Source: UBA7672 sp030824255 | GTDB lineage: Bacteria > Pseudomonadota > Alphaproteobacteria > Caulobacterales > Hyphomonadaceae | Reading direction: 5' to 3' | DNA: 64,000 bases | NCBI GenBank assembly: GCA_942493305.1 | Contig: OW818686.1 | Coordinates: 1,612,001 to 1,676,000 of the forward strand | Shown here: one piece after another, positions 32,113 to 40,259 of the stretch | Position numbering within the stretch: the first letter of the stretch is position 1 | How the letters are laid out: each line of letters begins with the position of its first letter | Translations under genes and position numbers: made by a program | The notes under the pieces: model-generated | Databases searched by the model: none | The model's input: the letters and a program-made list of their open reading frames with translations, nothing else | What the model was told of the DNA's origin: nothing

Positions 32113-33021
32113 ATGACACGTGTCGCGGTCATCATGGGCGGGTGGTCGTCTGAACGACCGGTCTCGCTGTCTTCGGGCAAGGGCATGGCCGAGGCTGCGC
32201 GCACCGCCGGCTTCGACGTCGTCGAGATCGATGTGACGCGGCAGCTGGCGAACCAGCTGGAACAGGCAAAACCTGACGTTGTGCTCAACGCCCTGCATGG
32301 ACCATGGGGCGAGGATGGCTGCGTGCAGGGCCTGCTCGAAATGATGGGAATTCCCTACACGCACTCCGGCGTTCTGGCCTCGGCGCTGGCGATGGACAAG
32401 GACAAGGCGCGGGCGATTTACGTGCAACACGGGCTCGATGTGGCCGAAGGGGGTATGCACGACGTCGAAGAGCTGGCGCGCGATCACATCATGCCGCCGC
32501 CCTACGTGATCAAACCGCCTGCGGAAGGATCTTCGTTCGGCGTTTTCATTGTCAGGGAAGGAGCCAACCGTCCGCCAAAGGAGCTGACCGATGGAACCTG
32601 GACATTCGGCAAGCGGGCGCTGGTGGAAAAATTCATTCCCGGCAGGGAGTTGACCGTCGGCGTCATGGGCGACCGGGCCATGGCTGTCACCGAGATCACG
32701 ACCTTAAGGGACTATTACGACTTCGCTGCAAAATATGAGTCTGGAGGATCGCGCCACGTCCTTCCTGCAGACCTGCCGAATGCGGTCACCGAAGCTGCGC
32801 TCGACGCATCGCTGAGGGCCCATAACGCTCTTGGCTGCCGGGGCGTGTCGCGGTCGGACTTTCGCTACGATGAAAAAGCGGGTCGACTGGTGATACTCGA
32901 GACCAACACGCAGCCGGGCATGACGCCCACCTCGCTCATCCCCGAGCAGGCTGCGCATATGGGCATCGACTATCCCTCGCTCGTCCGCTGGATGATCGAG
33001 GATGCGTCATGCCCAAGGTAA
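32113..33021 (+). CDS. ddl: D-alanine--D-alanine ligase, 302 aa
   Basis: Joins two D-alanines with ATP to make the terminal dipeptide of the peptidoglycan stem. The ATP-grasp layout is complete: N-terminal domain (RVAVIMGGWSSERPVSLSSG, then LNALHGPWGEDGCVQGLLEM), central YVIKPPAEGSSFGV, and the C-terminal SRSDFRYDE, LETNTQPGMT and SLIPEQAAHMGI. The size fits the short DdlB type of division clusters. AAGGAGG sits nine bases before the ATG. It overlaps ftsQ by 13 bases and starts the division run; murC and murB, which precede ddl in many relatives, are replaced here by divergent hydrolase genes. Confidence 0.96.
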   Translation: MTRVAVIMGGWSSERPVSLSSGKGMAEAARTAGFDVVEIDVTRQLANQLEQAKPDVVLNALHGPWGEDGCVQGLLEMMGIPYTHSGVLASALAMDKDKARAIYVQHGLDVAEGGMHDVEELARDHIMPPPYVIKPPAEGSSFGVFIVREGANRPPKELTDGTWTFGKRALVEKFIPGRELTVGVMGDRAMAVTEITTLRDYYDFAAKYESGGSRHVLPADLPNAVTEAALDASLRAHNALGCRGVSRSDFRYDEKAGRLVILETNTQPGMTPTSLIPEQAAHMGIDYPSLVRWMIEDASCPR

Positions 33022-33956
33022 AACGTCCGCAGATCGCAGGTCCCGCCTACGACGACGAAGACCGCGGACCGCCGCCGCCCCGTCGCGCACCTGCGCCGTC
33101 GCGCCGCGCGCGTGACATTCCCTATTCCGTCGCCTGGTTCCGCGACCGCTTTGCGACCTATGCGCTGGGCACCATCATCTGTGGCGCCGTGATGCTGACG
33201 GTCGCGGCCTGGATGGGCGGCAGCCTCGGCGCGTTCGGCAACCGCATGAACAACGGCTTCAACGTGATCGCCGGCTGGATCGGAATCTCGGTGAAGGACG
33301 TGAAAGTCTGCGCCGCCCCCGAGGACGAAACCAGCCGCGCATGCAGCGATCTCGATCCGGTGCTGACCGCGAAGATCATGGAAGCGGTGGACGTGCCGCA
33401 GGGCGCGAGCATCCTCATCGCCGACCCCCACGCCATTCGCGACCGCATCGAGAAGCTGGATGTCGGCGCTGTCAGCGTTCAGCGTCTGTGGCCGGATCGC
33501 GTGCGCGTCGAGGTCGAACAGCGCAAACCCATAGCGCTCTCGCAGGAAGAAGATGGCGGCGCCTGGCGCGTGGTTGACCAGAGCGGCCGGGCTTTTGCCG
33601 AGGCCGACATGGCCAAGTATGCACGCCTGCCCCGCGTTGTTGGCCGCGACGCCTCGAAGGCTGCAGGCAATCTGGTTGTCGCGATGGCGCAGTTCCCGGA
33701 CCTGTCGCAGCGCATGGAAGTTGCCTACCGCGTGGGCGGTCGCCGCTGGGACGTGAAATTCAAGGGCCGCACCGACGTGGTGGCCCTGCCGGTCGATGCA
33801 CGCCTCGTGGAACAGCTTGAAGCGCTCAACCTCATGCAGGCGCAGAACCGCATACTCGACCTTCCGGCGACGCATATCGATGCGCGCCATCCGAAATACA
33901 TCGCCCTGCGTCCCCTGCCGGGCGTGCAGACTGCTGTGCCGTCCGGACCTGTGTGA
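33009..33956 (+). CDS. ftsQ: Cell division protein FtsQ, 315 aa
   Basis: A bitopic inner-membrane divisome protein that recruits later division proteins. A cytoplasmic, Arg/Pro-rich N-terminus (about residues 1-50) leads into one membrane segment (about 52-75), then a POTRA domain (ISVKDVKVCA, then IMEAVDVPQGASILIADPHAIRDRIEKLDVG) and the beta domain (SVQRLWPDRVRVEVEQRKPIAL). GAGGA lies six bases before the ATG, inside the end of ddl, so translation is coupled. The end overlaps the ftsA start. A disulfide is possible between the two cysteines that flank the start of the POTRA domain. Confidence 0.93.
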   Translation: MPKVKRPQIAGPAYDDEDRGPPPPRRAPAPSRRARDIPYSVAWFRDRFATYALGTIICGAVMLTVAAWMGGSLGAFGNRMNNGFNVIAGWIGISVKDVKVCAAPEDETSRACSDLDPVLTAKIMEAVDVPQGASILIADPHAIRDRIEKLDVGAVSVQRLWPDRVRVEVEQRKPIALSQEEDGGAWRVVDQSGRAFAEADMAKYARLPRVVGRDASKAAGNLVVAMAQFPDLSQRMEVAYRVGGRRWDVKFKGRTDVVALPVDARLVEQLEALNLMQAQNRILDLPATHIDARHPKYIALRPLPGVQTAVPSGPV

Positions 33957-35254
33957 CCCTCATGTCGTCGCTTGCCCAGCGTACCAATGTTCGTGACCGC
34001 GCCCATGGGCGCGGCACGATCATGGCTGCGCTGGACATCGGGTCTTCCAAGATCACCTGCATGATCGCGCGCCGCGCGGATTCAACCAATGGCGAGCCGC
34101 GTGTGGCCGGCGCGGGCATGCAGCAAACCAAAGGCATGCGCTCCGGCGCTGTTGTCGATCTCGACAACCTGGAGCGTTCGATCCGCCTTGCTGTGGAGCA
34201 GGCCGAGCGTGCAGCGGACCTGCGGATCACCGAAGTGGTGCTCGGTGTTTCGGGGCCGGACCTGCGCTCGGACGTGGTCCGCGCGCGCCTTCCTCTGGGT
34301 GGGCGTGAAGTAAAAGCCGAGCACATGCGTGACGTGCGCGTTGCCGCACTCGATGGCTTCCAGCCGCAGGGCCGGGAGGTGCTGCATTCCGCGCCGCTGG
34401 GCTTCACGGTGGATGGGACCTCGGGAATCAAGGATCCGCGCGGCATGTTCGCGGATTCCCTGACAGCCAGCTTCCTGGTCGTTTCGGCTCCGACCGCTGG
34501 CCTGCGGAATATCGTGCAGTGCGTGTCGCGGGCCCACCTCGATGTCGCGGCTATCCTTGCGGCGCCCTACGCGGCGGGTCTGGCCTGCCTTGTCGAGGAC
34601 GAGGCCGAGCAGGGCGCCATGGTCATTGATTTCGGGGCCGGAGTTACCTCGGCGGCAGCCTTTTTCGACGGTGAGCTGATCCACGTTGAAACCCTGCCCA
34701 TGGGGGGAGCGCGGGCGTCATCCGATCTGGCCCAAGGTCTGGGAACGACCTTTGCGGCAGCGGAACGGATGAAGGTCCAGCACGGCGCTGTCGGTCCGAC
34801 CGAGTCGGGCGCGCTGGACATGATCGAGGCACCGCGCCTCGGACCGGATGGCCGTCTTGAGGCGCACCAGTGCACCAGAGCCGACGTTGCTCAGATGTTG
34901 CGTCCGCGAATCGAGGAAATCCTCGAATTGATGGATGGACGTTTGTCCAAGGCCTCCGCCACGGGACGCCCCTTGCCGAGACGGATCGTACTCACCGGCG
35001 GCTCGTCCCAACTGGCCTGTCTTAAAGAGCTGGCGGAGGACGTTTTTCGCGCGCCAGTCCGTCTCGCCAAGCCTGCCAACATCAAAGGTCTAGGCGAGAC
35101 TTACAGTTCACCCGCTTTCGCCGCTGCGTCAGGCTTGCTACGGTGGGACCTGATGGGTAGCCCGGATCCGCGTGGTGGGAGCGACCGGACTGCTACGGAT
35201 CAGAGCGGAAGCCTGGTCAGGCAAGTCTTCGGCTGGGTTCAGAAAAACTTCTGA
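33953..35254 (+). CDS. ftsA: Cell division protein FtsA, 433 aa
   Basis: Actin-like protein that anchors FtsZ to the membrane and recruits the divisome. The nucleotide-binding phosphate 1 motif is MAALDIGSSKITCMIA, phosphate 2 is MVIDFGAGVTSAAAF, and the adenosine motif is RIVLTGGSSQLACL. The 1C domain lies at about 90-180. The C-terminal QVFGWVQKNF is the membrane-targeting amphipathic helix. Two starts are possible: GTG at 33953, which overlaps the ftsQ stop as GTGA, and ATG at 33962; I list the overlapping one because coupling is usual here. ftsZ follows after about 110 bases. Confidence 0.95.
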   Translation: MTLMSSLAQRTNVRDRAHGRGTIMAALDIGSSKITCMIARRADSTNGEPRVAGAGMQQTKGMRSGAVVDLDNLERSIRLAVEQAERAADLRITEVVLGVSGPDLRSDVVRARLPLGGREVKAEHMRDVRVAALDGFQPQGREVLHSAPLGFTVDGTSGIKDPRGMFADSLTASFLVVSAPTAGLRNIVQCVSRAHLDVAAILAAPYAAGLACLVEDEAEQGAMVIDFGAGVTSAAAFFDGELIHVETLPMGGARASSDLAQGLGTTFAAAERMKVQHGAVGPTESGALDMIEAPRLGPDGRLEAHQCTRADVAQMLRPRIEEILELMDGRLSKASATGRPLPRRIVLTGGSSQLACLKELAEDVFRAPVRLAKPANIKGLGETYSSPAFAAASGLLRWDLMGSPDPRGGSDRTATDQSGSLVRQVFGWVQKNF

Positions 35255-35364
35255 ACCGTTGCAGGTCTTAAGACGCGCTTAGCCAAAAGCCGCGATCCTT
35301 TGTCATCGCATTTCCTGCCCGACGTGCGGATCGGGCCCTGGAAACGAGTGGATCGAGGATGGCC

Positions 35365-36852
35365 ATGGCCGTTGAGTTGACCCCCCGGATAGTCGTGATC
35401 GGTGTCGGTGGCGCCGGCGGGAACGCCGTGAACAACATGATCGACGCCCAGCTTCAGGGCGTGGAGTTCGTGGTCGCCAACACTGACGCCCAGGCGCTGA
35501 CCCGATCCAAGGCTCCGACCCAGATCCAGCTCGGCATTGGCAAGACATCGGGCCTCGGCGCGGGCGCCAATCCGGATGTCGGTGCGGAAGCCGCCAAGGA
35601 ATCGTCCGACGAGATCAAGCGCATCCTGAACGGCGCACACATGTGCTTTATTGCAGCCGGCATGGGCGGCGGCACCGGAACCGGGGCAGCCCCCATCATC
35701 GCGCGCATCGCGAAAGAGCAGAAAGTGCTCACCGTCGGCGTGGTCACGAAGCCTTTCGATTTCGAGGGCAAGCGCCGGATGGCCGTTGCCGAGCGCGGCA
35801 TCATTGATCTGCGCAGCGAAGTGGACACGCTGCTGATCATTCCGAACCAGAACCTGTTCCGCATTGCGAACAAGGACACGACGTTTGCCGAGGCTTTCTC
35901 GATGGCAGACAGGGTTCTGTATTCAGGCGTGCGGGGCATCACCGACCTGATGGTCATGCCTGGCCTGATCAACCTCGATTTCGCTGATGTGCGCACAGTG
36001 ATGGCGGGGATGGGTTCCGCCATGATGGGCGAGGGCGAGGGAGAAGGCGAGAACCGTGCGCTGAAGGCGGCTCAGGCCGCTATCGCCAACCCGCTGCTGG
36101 ATGATGTGTCGATGAAGGGCGCCAAGGGCGTGCTGATCAACATTACCGGCGGTTACGACATGACGCTGTTCGAAGTCGACGAGGCCGCCAACGAAGTACG
36201 CCGCGAAGTGGATGTCGATGCGCACATCATCCTCGGCTCGACCTTCGACGAGAAGATGAACGGCAAGATCCGCGTGTCAGTGGTCGCCGCCGGCCTGAAC
36301 CAGGCCATTGCGCGCCCGGCGCAGCCCGTGCGCGAACTTCAGGCGGGACTTACGACCGCTATCATGAATGCGCCGCATCCGGCCGCTGAGCTGGGCATCA
36401 CCTTCCAGCCGCCGCCGCAACCGGCGCAAACGCAGCCCCAAGCGCAGCCGCAGGCGCCGCACGTGCCGCCCCACGGCATGACGCCGCCTGCCCAGAAGAC
36501 GATGATCTTCCCGCCGTCGGGCCAATCGACTGTTCCGCCCTCGGAGCTGCGTCCGCCAGCGCCGGTGATCCGTCCGCGTCCTGCCGCGCAGCCGCCGCAG
36601 CCCATGGTGGAAGACGACAACGACATCTTCGCCGCCGAGCCTGCACCGGAGCATCGCGCGCCGCAGCATCCGCCCGCGCCGCAGCCTGCCGTCGAGACGC
36701 AGAAGGACCGTTCATTCGCCTCGCTGTTCGGCTGGAAGGCCAAGCCGGCGGATGAGCCTGCAGCGCCTGTCGCCAAGCCGGTGGCTGACGACGAGGCCTT
36801 CGACGACGATCTCGAGATTCCGGCCTTCCTGCGCCGCTCGGGCAACGCCTAG
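35365..36852 (+). CDS. ftsZ: Cell division protein FtsZ, 495 aa
   Basis: Tubulin-like GTPase that forms the Z ring. The GTP-binding signature GGGTGTGAAP is at residues 101-110, and the T7 loop NLDFADVRTVM follows later. The globular core ends near residue 325. A long Pro/Gln-rich linker of about 150 residues follows, as in other alphaproteobacteria, with the terminal peptide LEIPAFLRR that binds FtsA and other partners. The second ATG (35365) is preferred: GAGG lies six bases before it, whereas it directly abuts the ATG at 35359. It is the last gene of the ddl-ftsQ-ftsA-ftsZ run. Confidence 0.97.
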   Translation: MAVELTPRIVVIGVGGAGGNAVNNMIDAQLQGVEFVVANTDAQALTRSKAPTQIQLGIGKTSGLGAGANPDVGAEAAKESSDEIKRILNGAHMCFIAAGMGGGTGTGAAPIIARIAKEQKVLTVGVVTKPFDFEGKRRMAVAERGIIDLRSEVDTLLIIPNQNLFRIANKDTTFAEAFSMADRVLYSGVRGITDLMVMPGLINLDFADVRTVMAGMGSAMMGEGEGEGENRALKAAQAAIANPLLDDVSMKGAKGVLINITGGYDMTLFEVDEAANEVRREVDVDAHIILGSTFDEKMNGKIRVSVVAAGLNQAIARPAQPVRELQAGLTTAIMNAPHPAAELGITFQPPPQPAQTQPQAQPQAPHVPPHGMTPPAQKTMIFPPSGQSTVPPSELRPPAPVIRPRPAAQPPQPMVEDDNDIFAAEPAPEHRAPQHPPAPQPAVETQKDRSFASLFGWKAKPADEPAAPVAKPVADDEAFDDDLEIPAFLRRSGNA

Positions 36853-36861
36853 GACTGTCTG

Positions 36862-36878
36862 GGGCAGCTGTGGCTGCC
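36862..36878. terminator. Weak hairpin after ftsZ
   Basis: GGCAGC (36863-36868) pairs with GCTGCC (36873-36878) around a four-base loop, in the 31-base gap between convergent ftsZ and the DUF2218 gene. There is no T-run, so its strength is uncertain. Confidence 0.35.
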
Positions 36879-36883
36879 TCAGC

Positions 36884-37189
36884 TCATGTCTGCGGAATCC
36901 ATTGAAACTGTAGCTCTTCCTTGAAGGCGAAGCGCACCAGATGGCGCTGTATGACGCCTTCGACGATCGTGCGCTGGTCTTCGCCCTGTGCTGTGATCGT
37001 GGCCGCGAGCACGCCCGCGTCCATGGCGTCCAGGTCGCAGACGCCAGCCTCGAAAACGATGCGGCCCTTGTTGTCGGCGTAGGTCGCTTCGGTCTTGTGG
37101 CCGAAATGCTTGCAGAGCTGGATGAGATACCCGGCGGCTTTCTCTGTCTGGATGCTGGCGCGGGAGATGCAGGGGGAGGCTGTCGTCAT
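36884..37189 (-). CDS. DUF2218 domain protein, 101 aa
   Basis: The whole protein matches the DUF2218 pattern as I know it: an N-terminal segment with A-x-x-Y-L-x-Q-L-C-K-H-F-x-H-K, then FEAGVCDLDAMDAGVLAATI, and an end RFAFKEELQFQW. Function is unknown; such genes often sit next to metal- or stress-related genes. The start ATG overlaps the stop of the PadR gene (ATGA), so the two are translated as one unit. There is no signal peptide. It is convergent with ftsZ. Confidence 0.85.
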   Translation of the reverse strand: MTTASPCISRASIQTEKAAGYLIQLCKHFGHKTEATYADNKGRIVFEAGVCDLDAMDAGVLAATITAQGEDQRTIVEGVIQRHLVRFAFKEELQFQWIPQT

Positions 37190-37767
37190 CAGACCTTCTC
37201 GACTGTCGTGGCTGCCGCGTCGATCGCGGCGGCGATGGCTTCGATCTCGGCTTCGGTGAGCGAGCCGCGCCCGAGGCGCAGGCGTAGCGCGACTTTCAGG
37301 TTTTCCATCGATCGTACGATGGCAGGGAGGCGAGCCGAGCCGGGGTTGGCTTCGCTCATGCGCGCGAGCAGCGCGTCGAGCGTTGCGCGGTTGGCCGCGA
37401 TGAATGCATGGCCTTCGCTGGTGATGGTGTAGAGCTTCTTCGCGCCGTCGGCGGAGCCTACGACATAGCCAAGCTCTTCGAGCAGGGTGAGCGTCGGGTA
37501 GACTACGCCTGGGCTGGGGCTGTAGGCGCCGCCGACCGAGTCTTCGACGGCCTTGATGATGTCGTAGCCATGGCGCGGCTTCTCGGCGATCAGGTTGAGG
37601 ATCACCAGGCGCAGGTCGCCATGTGCAAAGAAGCGGGCAAGTGCGCGCCCGCCGCCGCCATGCCGGCGATGGTGATGGCCGCCGTCTTCATGCTCGGGAT
37701 GGCCGCCGCGGGGGCCGCGGGCGAAGCGCCGCCCATGGCGTTTTTCGTCCAGATAGGTGCGAAACAT
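37189..37767 (-). CDS. PadR-family transcriptional regulator, 192 aa
   Basis: The winged-helix domain (about residues 45-120) reads LRLVILNLIAEKPRHGYDII, then SPSPGVVYPTLTLLEELGYV, the PadR recognition helix and wing. The C-terminal helices (125-190) dimerise. The first 45 residues are rich in His, Gly and Arg (HEDGGHHHRRHGGGG), a feature that may bind metal. AAGGA lies six bases before the ATG. A 35-bp perfect palindrome begins 13 bases upstream of the start codon and is the probable autoregulatory operator. The DUF2218 gene follows with an ATGA overlap. The effector is unknown. Confidence 0.92.
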   Translation of the reverse strand: MFRTYLDEKRHGRRFARGPRGGHPEHEDGGHHHRRHGGGGRALARFFAHGDLRLVILNLIAEKPRHGYDIIKAVEDSVGGAYSPSPGVVYPTLTLLEELGYVVGSADGAKKLYTITSEGHAFIAANRATLDALLARMSEANPGSARLPAIVRSMENLKVALRLRLGRGSLTEAEIEAIAAAIDAAATTVEKV

Positions 37768-37779
37768 AGATAGTCCTTC

Positions 37780-37814
37780 ATTTCGACATATCGAATTATT
37801 CGATATGTCGAAAT
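37780..37814. promoter_or_regulatory. 35-bp perfect inverted repeat, candidate PadR operator
   Basis: ATTTCGACATATCGAA (37780-37795), three bases, then TTCGATATGTCGAAAT (37799-37814) are exact complements. It is AT-rich compared with its surroundings and lies directly upstream of the PadR gene, as expected for an autorepressor site. Confidence 0.75.
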
Positions 37815-37857
37815 ATCAGATATATCTAAACCATGTCGGTTTCAAGGGCCGCCCGTT

Positions 37858-38823
37858 TTACTCGCTGATCGTGTCACCCCAGTCCGCCCGCCGCGCCCGT
37901 TTGAAGACATCGCCTTCGCGCCGGGTGATCAGGCGGTGGGTGGCTGTCCCGGTCGGCTGGCAGAGCTTCAGGCGCACACGGCCTGTGGCGCTTTCAGGCG
38001 GCGTGAGGACGCGCGATGCGTCTTTCTCCGCAGGCATGCGCGCGGCGGCGAGGTAGATGAACTTCTCGTCCTCCCACGGGACTTCAGCGCCTTTGGCGAG
38101 GCGGTGGATGCGCGAGCGGGCAACGCGGGCCGAGAAGTGGCACCAGTCGGGCGCAGCAATCGGGCAGGTCAGGGCGTGGGGGCAGGGGGCGAGGATGTGG
38201 GCTCCCGCGGCGATGAGCGTAGCGCGGGCGTCGAGGATACGCTGCCAGCCTGCCGGGGTGCCGGGCTCGACGATGACGAGCGCAGAAAAGGCGAGCGACC
38301 AGAGACGTTCGACAAGGGCTGCGCGGTCGGCCGGCGCGAGTTCATCGAGGACATAGGCGAGCGTGACCAGGTCGTGCGGCGTGTCGGGAATGCCGCTGCG
38401 AAGGTCGGCGGCGTGCCAGGCGACGCGCTGCAGCGATGTTTCCGCGACCAGCTTCTCGCCGATGGCGCGGATGGCGGGACTGGATTCGACAAGCGTGGCG
38501 GCTTCAAGCTGGGGCCACAGGTTGGCGACCGCCCAGATCACCGTGCCGGGGCCTGCGCCGACATCGAGGATGGAGCGCGGAGCAAAGTCAGGCGCGCGCT
38601 CAGCGAAAGCCGACAGGCTGGCGTGGACGGCGGCGTAAGTCGCCGGCATCCGCGTGGCGATGTAGGCGAGGGCGGCGCGCGAATCCGAGATGTGGAGCCG
38701 GCCATCGCGCACCTCGTTGCGATAGCGCTGGGACAGCGCCTGCGTGGCGATGGCGAGATCGTTTGTGCTGACCCCGGTGAGGAGTGCGTCCACGGACTGG
38801 CGAAGGCGAAGGGGGAGTTCCAT
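37858..38823 (-). CDS. Rsm22/METTL17-like small-ribosomal-subunit methyltransferase family protein, 321 aa
   Basis: Homologue of mitochondrial Rsm22/METTL17, a ribosome assembly factor with a methyltransferase fold. The Rossmann motif I reads ILDVGAGPGTVIWAV (about residues 84-98). LAYVLDELAPADR and VIVEPGTPAGWQRI are the usual conserved strands of this group. A cysteine set in CPHALTCP and DWCHFSARVARS (about 213-235) fits the iron-sulfur cluster ligands of METTL17-like proteins. The length fits bacterial members. It lies in the block between ftsZ and lpxC, upstream of the PadR gene on the same strand but with the palindrome between. The substrate is not known for bacteria. Confidence 0.88.
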   Translation of the reverse strand: MELPLRLRQSVDALLTGVSTNDLAIATQALSQRYRNEVRDGRLHISDSRAALAYIATRMPATYAAVHASLSAFAERAPDFAPRSILDVGAGPGTVIWAVANLWPQLEAATLVESSPAIRAIGEKLVAETSLQRVAWHAADLRSGIPDTPHDLVTLAYVLDELAPADRAALVERLWSLAFSALVIVEPGTPAGWQRILDARATLIAAGAHILAPCPHALTCPIAAPDWCHFSARVARSRIHRLAKGAEVPWEDEKFIYLAAARMPAEKDASRVLTPPESATGRVRLKLCQPTGTATHRLITRREGDVFKRARRADWGDTISE

Positions 38824-38882
38824 GCGCCGGACCTAGCAGACACGGCGGCGCGCGTCAGGCCGGATGGCGATCCAGGCGAATA

Positions 38883-39041
38883 TCACGCATGCTGGTCCAC
38901 AGGCTGCCGGTGCAACTCGCCATTGTAGAGATCGCGGCGAATGCCTGCTTCGGCCGGAGGCTGGGCGCAGGCGGGGAGTGCGAGGCCGAATGCGAGGCCG
39001 CCAAGTATCAGCTTGCGACGGGTGGCGTCTTGCGCGTCCAT
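38883..39041 (-). CDS. Small Tat-type lipoprotein, 52 aa
   Basis: A gene too short for usual thresholds. AAGGGAGG lies five bases before the ATG at 39041, one of the best ribosome-binding sites in the window. The product starts MDAQDATRRKLILGG, a twin-arginine-like n-region, then a hydrophobic core and the lipobox LALPAC at about residue 25. The mature part is about 28 residues (AQPPAEAGIRRDLYNGELHR and a few more). It lies between the FkbM gene and the Rsm22 gene on the same strand. The family is not recognised. The reading is supported by the ribosome-binding site plus the signal layout, not by homology. Confidence 0.6.
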   Translation of the reverse strand: MDAQDATRRKLILGGLAFGLALPACAQPPAEAGIRRDLYNGELHRQPVDQHA

Positions 39042-39144
39042 GACGGCCTCCCTTGCCGGATGCCAAATCGAGCCATCGCTCGCAGGCGAAATTGTGCCGC
39101 AACAACTCGCAACAGCTTTCTGGTTGCGATCAAACGGGGCGAGC

Positions 39145-40041
39145 CTACAGATCCGCGAATTGCTTTAAGCCATGACCTGCGATGCGGGGATGGAGCGCGA
39201 GCACGTCAGTCTGCAAATAGGAAAGGCCCGCGGCCCTGAGCTTCTCCACTAGGTCGGCGCGAAGGCTCAGCGTGTCCGGATCTATGGGAGAGCTTCCGGG
39301 CTTGAAGGTGAGGAACCCGAATGATTCGAAGCCGCTGGCCTTGGGTCCGGTATACCTGACCAATTCGAGGCCACAGTCATCGAAGACGGCCAGAGGTACG
39401 TCATCGCTGGAGCAGCCGAATTGCATGCGATCAAAAAGAACCACGAAGCCGGCATCATGCAGGATTTTCGCGGTGCTCTCCGCCTTGAGGAATTGCATCT
39501 CGGCATAGATGAGCTTTGCCTTGTCCAGATTGCTGCCCATGCCGGCGATGGCGGACACTTCGCCGCCCTGAAGGTCAAATTTCACAAAGTCGTAGGGCTC
39601 GTATTGATCGAGCCGGGTAACCGGAACAGTGATGTGATCGCTGCCGGTGTGGGTGCTCAACATGCCGCTGTAGGAGGTTTTCGCCGCCCACATGCCTTGC
39701 CCGGCGCCCTGGACGCGGTTTGGGACATGAAAGTTCGCCGTCCCAATGTAGTCGGCGACAGCCTTCTGCTGGAGGTCGAACATAGGCTTGCCGCCAATGT
39801 ATTTCAGGATGACTTCGAAGTTCTCGGGCAGGGGCTCAAACACCGCCACCTTGGCGCGGTCGGGCACGCCATTCGGGAAGGCTTTCTGGATCGTCGCCGC
39901 ATAGGACATCGACAAATTTCCGACGCCAGCGCCGCAATCCGCAAAGCGGCAGAAGTCTTCGTCCACAAGGCGCGGCAGCAGGAAATCCAGAAGGGTCGGA
40001 GTCTTCCGGGAACGGATGTACGTGTGCAGCAGCGAATACAT
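39145..40041 (-). CDS. FkbM-family methyltransferase, 298 aa
   Basis: SAM-dependent methyltransferase of the FkbM type, often O-methylating sugars of surface glycans. Motif I is FADCGAGVGNLSMSYA (about residues 34-49), the acidic strand-2 end is VAVFEPLPENFEVI, and the FkbM hallmark is VKFDLQGGEVSAIAGM (about 151-166), which carries Gln-Gly-Gly where Gln-Gly-Ala is common. The start at 40041 has GGAG about ten bases upstream. No glycan gene cluster is present nearby; it sits in the block inserted between ftsZ and lpxC and is divergent from lpxC with about 220 bases between. The acceptor is unknown. Confidence 0.85.
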   Translation of the reverse strand: MYSLLHTYIRSRKTPTLLDFLLPRLVDEDFCRFADCGAGVGNLSMSYAATIQKAFPNGVPDRAKVAVFEPLPENFEVILKYIGGKPMFDLQQKAVADYIGTANFHVPNRVQGAGQGMWAAKTSYSGMLSTHTGSDHITVPVTRLDQYEPYDFVKFDLQGGEVSAIAGMGSNLDKAKLIYAEMQFLKAESTAKILHDAGFVVLFDRMQFGCSSDDVPLAVFDDCGLELVRYTGPKASGFESFGFLTFKPGSSPIDPDTLSLRADLVEKLRAAGLSYLQTDVLALHPRIAGHGLKQFADL

Positions 40042-40259
40042 TGCGGGTCTCCGATCAGCTAAACGCGCAGCCAAGGCTATGGGCGCCATTCAGCGGCGGC
40101 AGGTCTTTGTCCGGTAGACCCATCATCGCTATCCCCATTCCCAGTCAGCGTGCTTATACCAGTGCAGCGGACCTAACCATCCCATCCGCCTGAAGCCGCG
40201 CAACAACTGGCAACAGGGGTTGTCTTGCGCTGGCGCGCCGGCGGCTTTAGCTCACGGGC

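Noticed and set aside
36884..40041. The ftsZ-lpxC insert as a recent mobile island
   Set aside because: No integrase, transposase, flanking direct repeats or tRNA, and base composition looks like its surroundings apart from the PadR palindrome. It is better seen as an old rearrangement.
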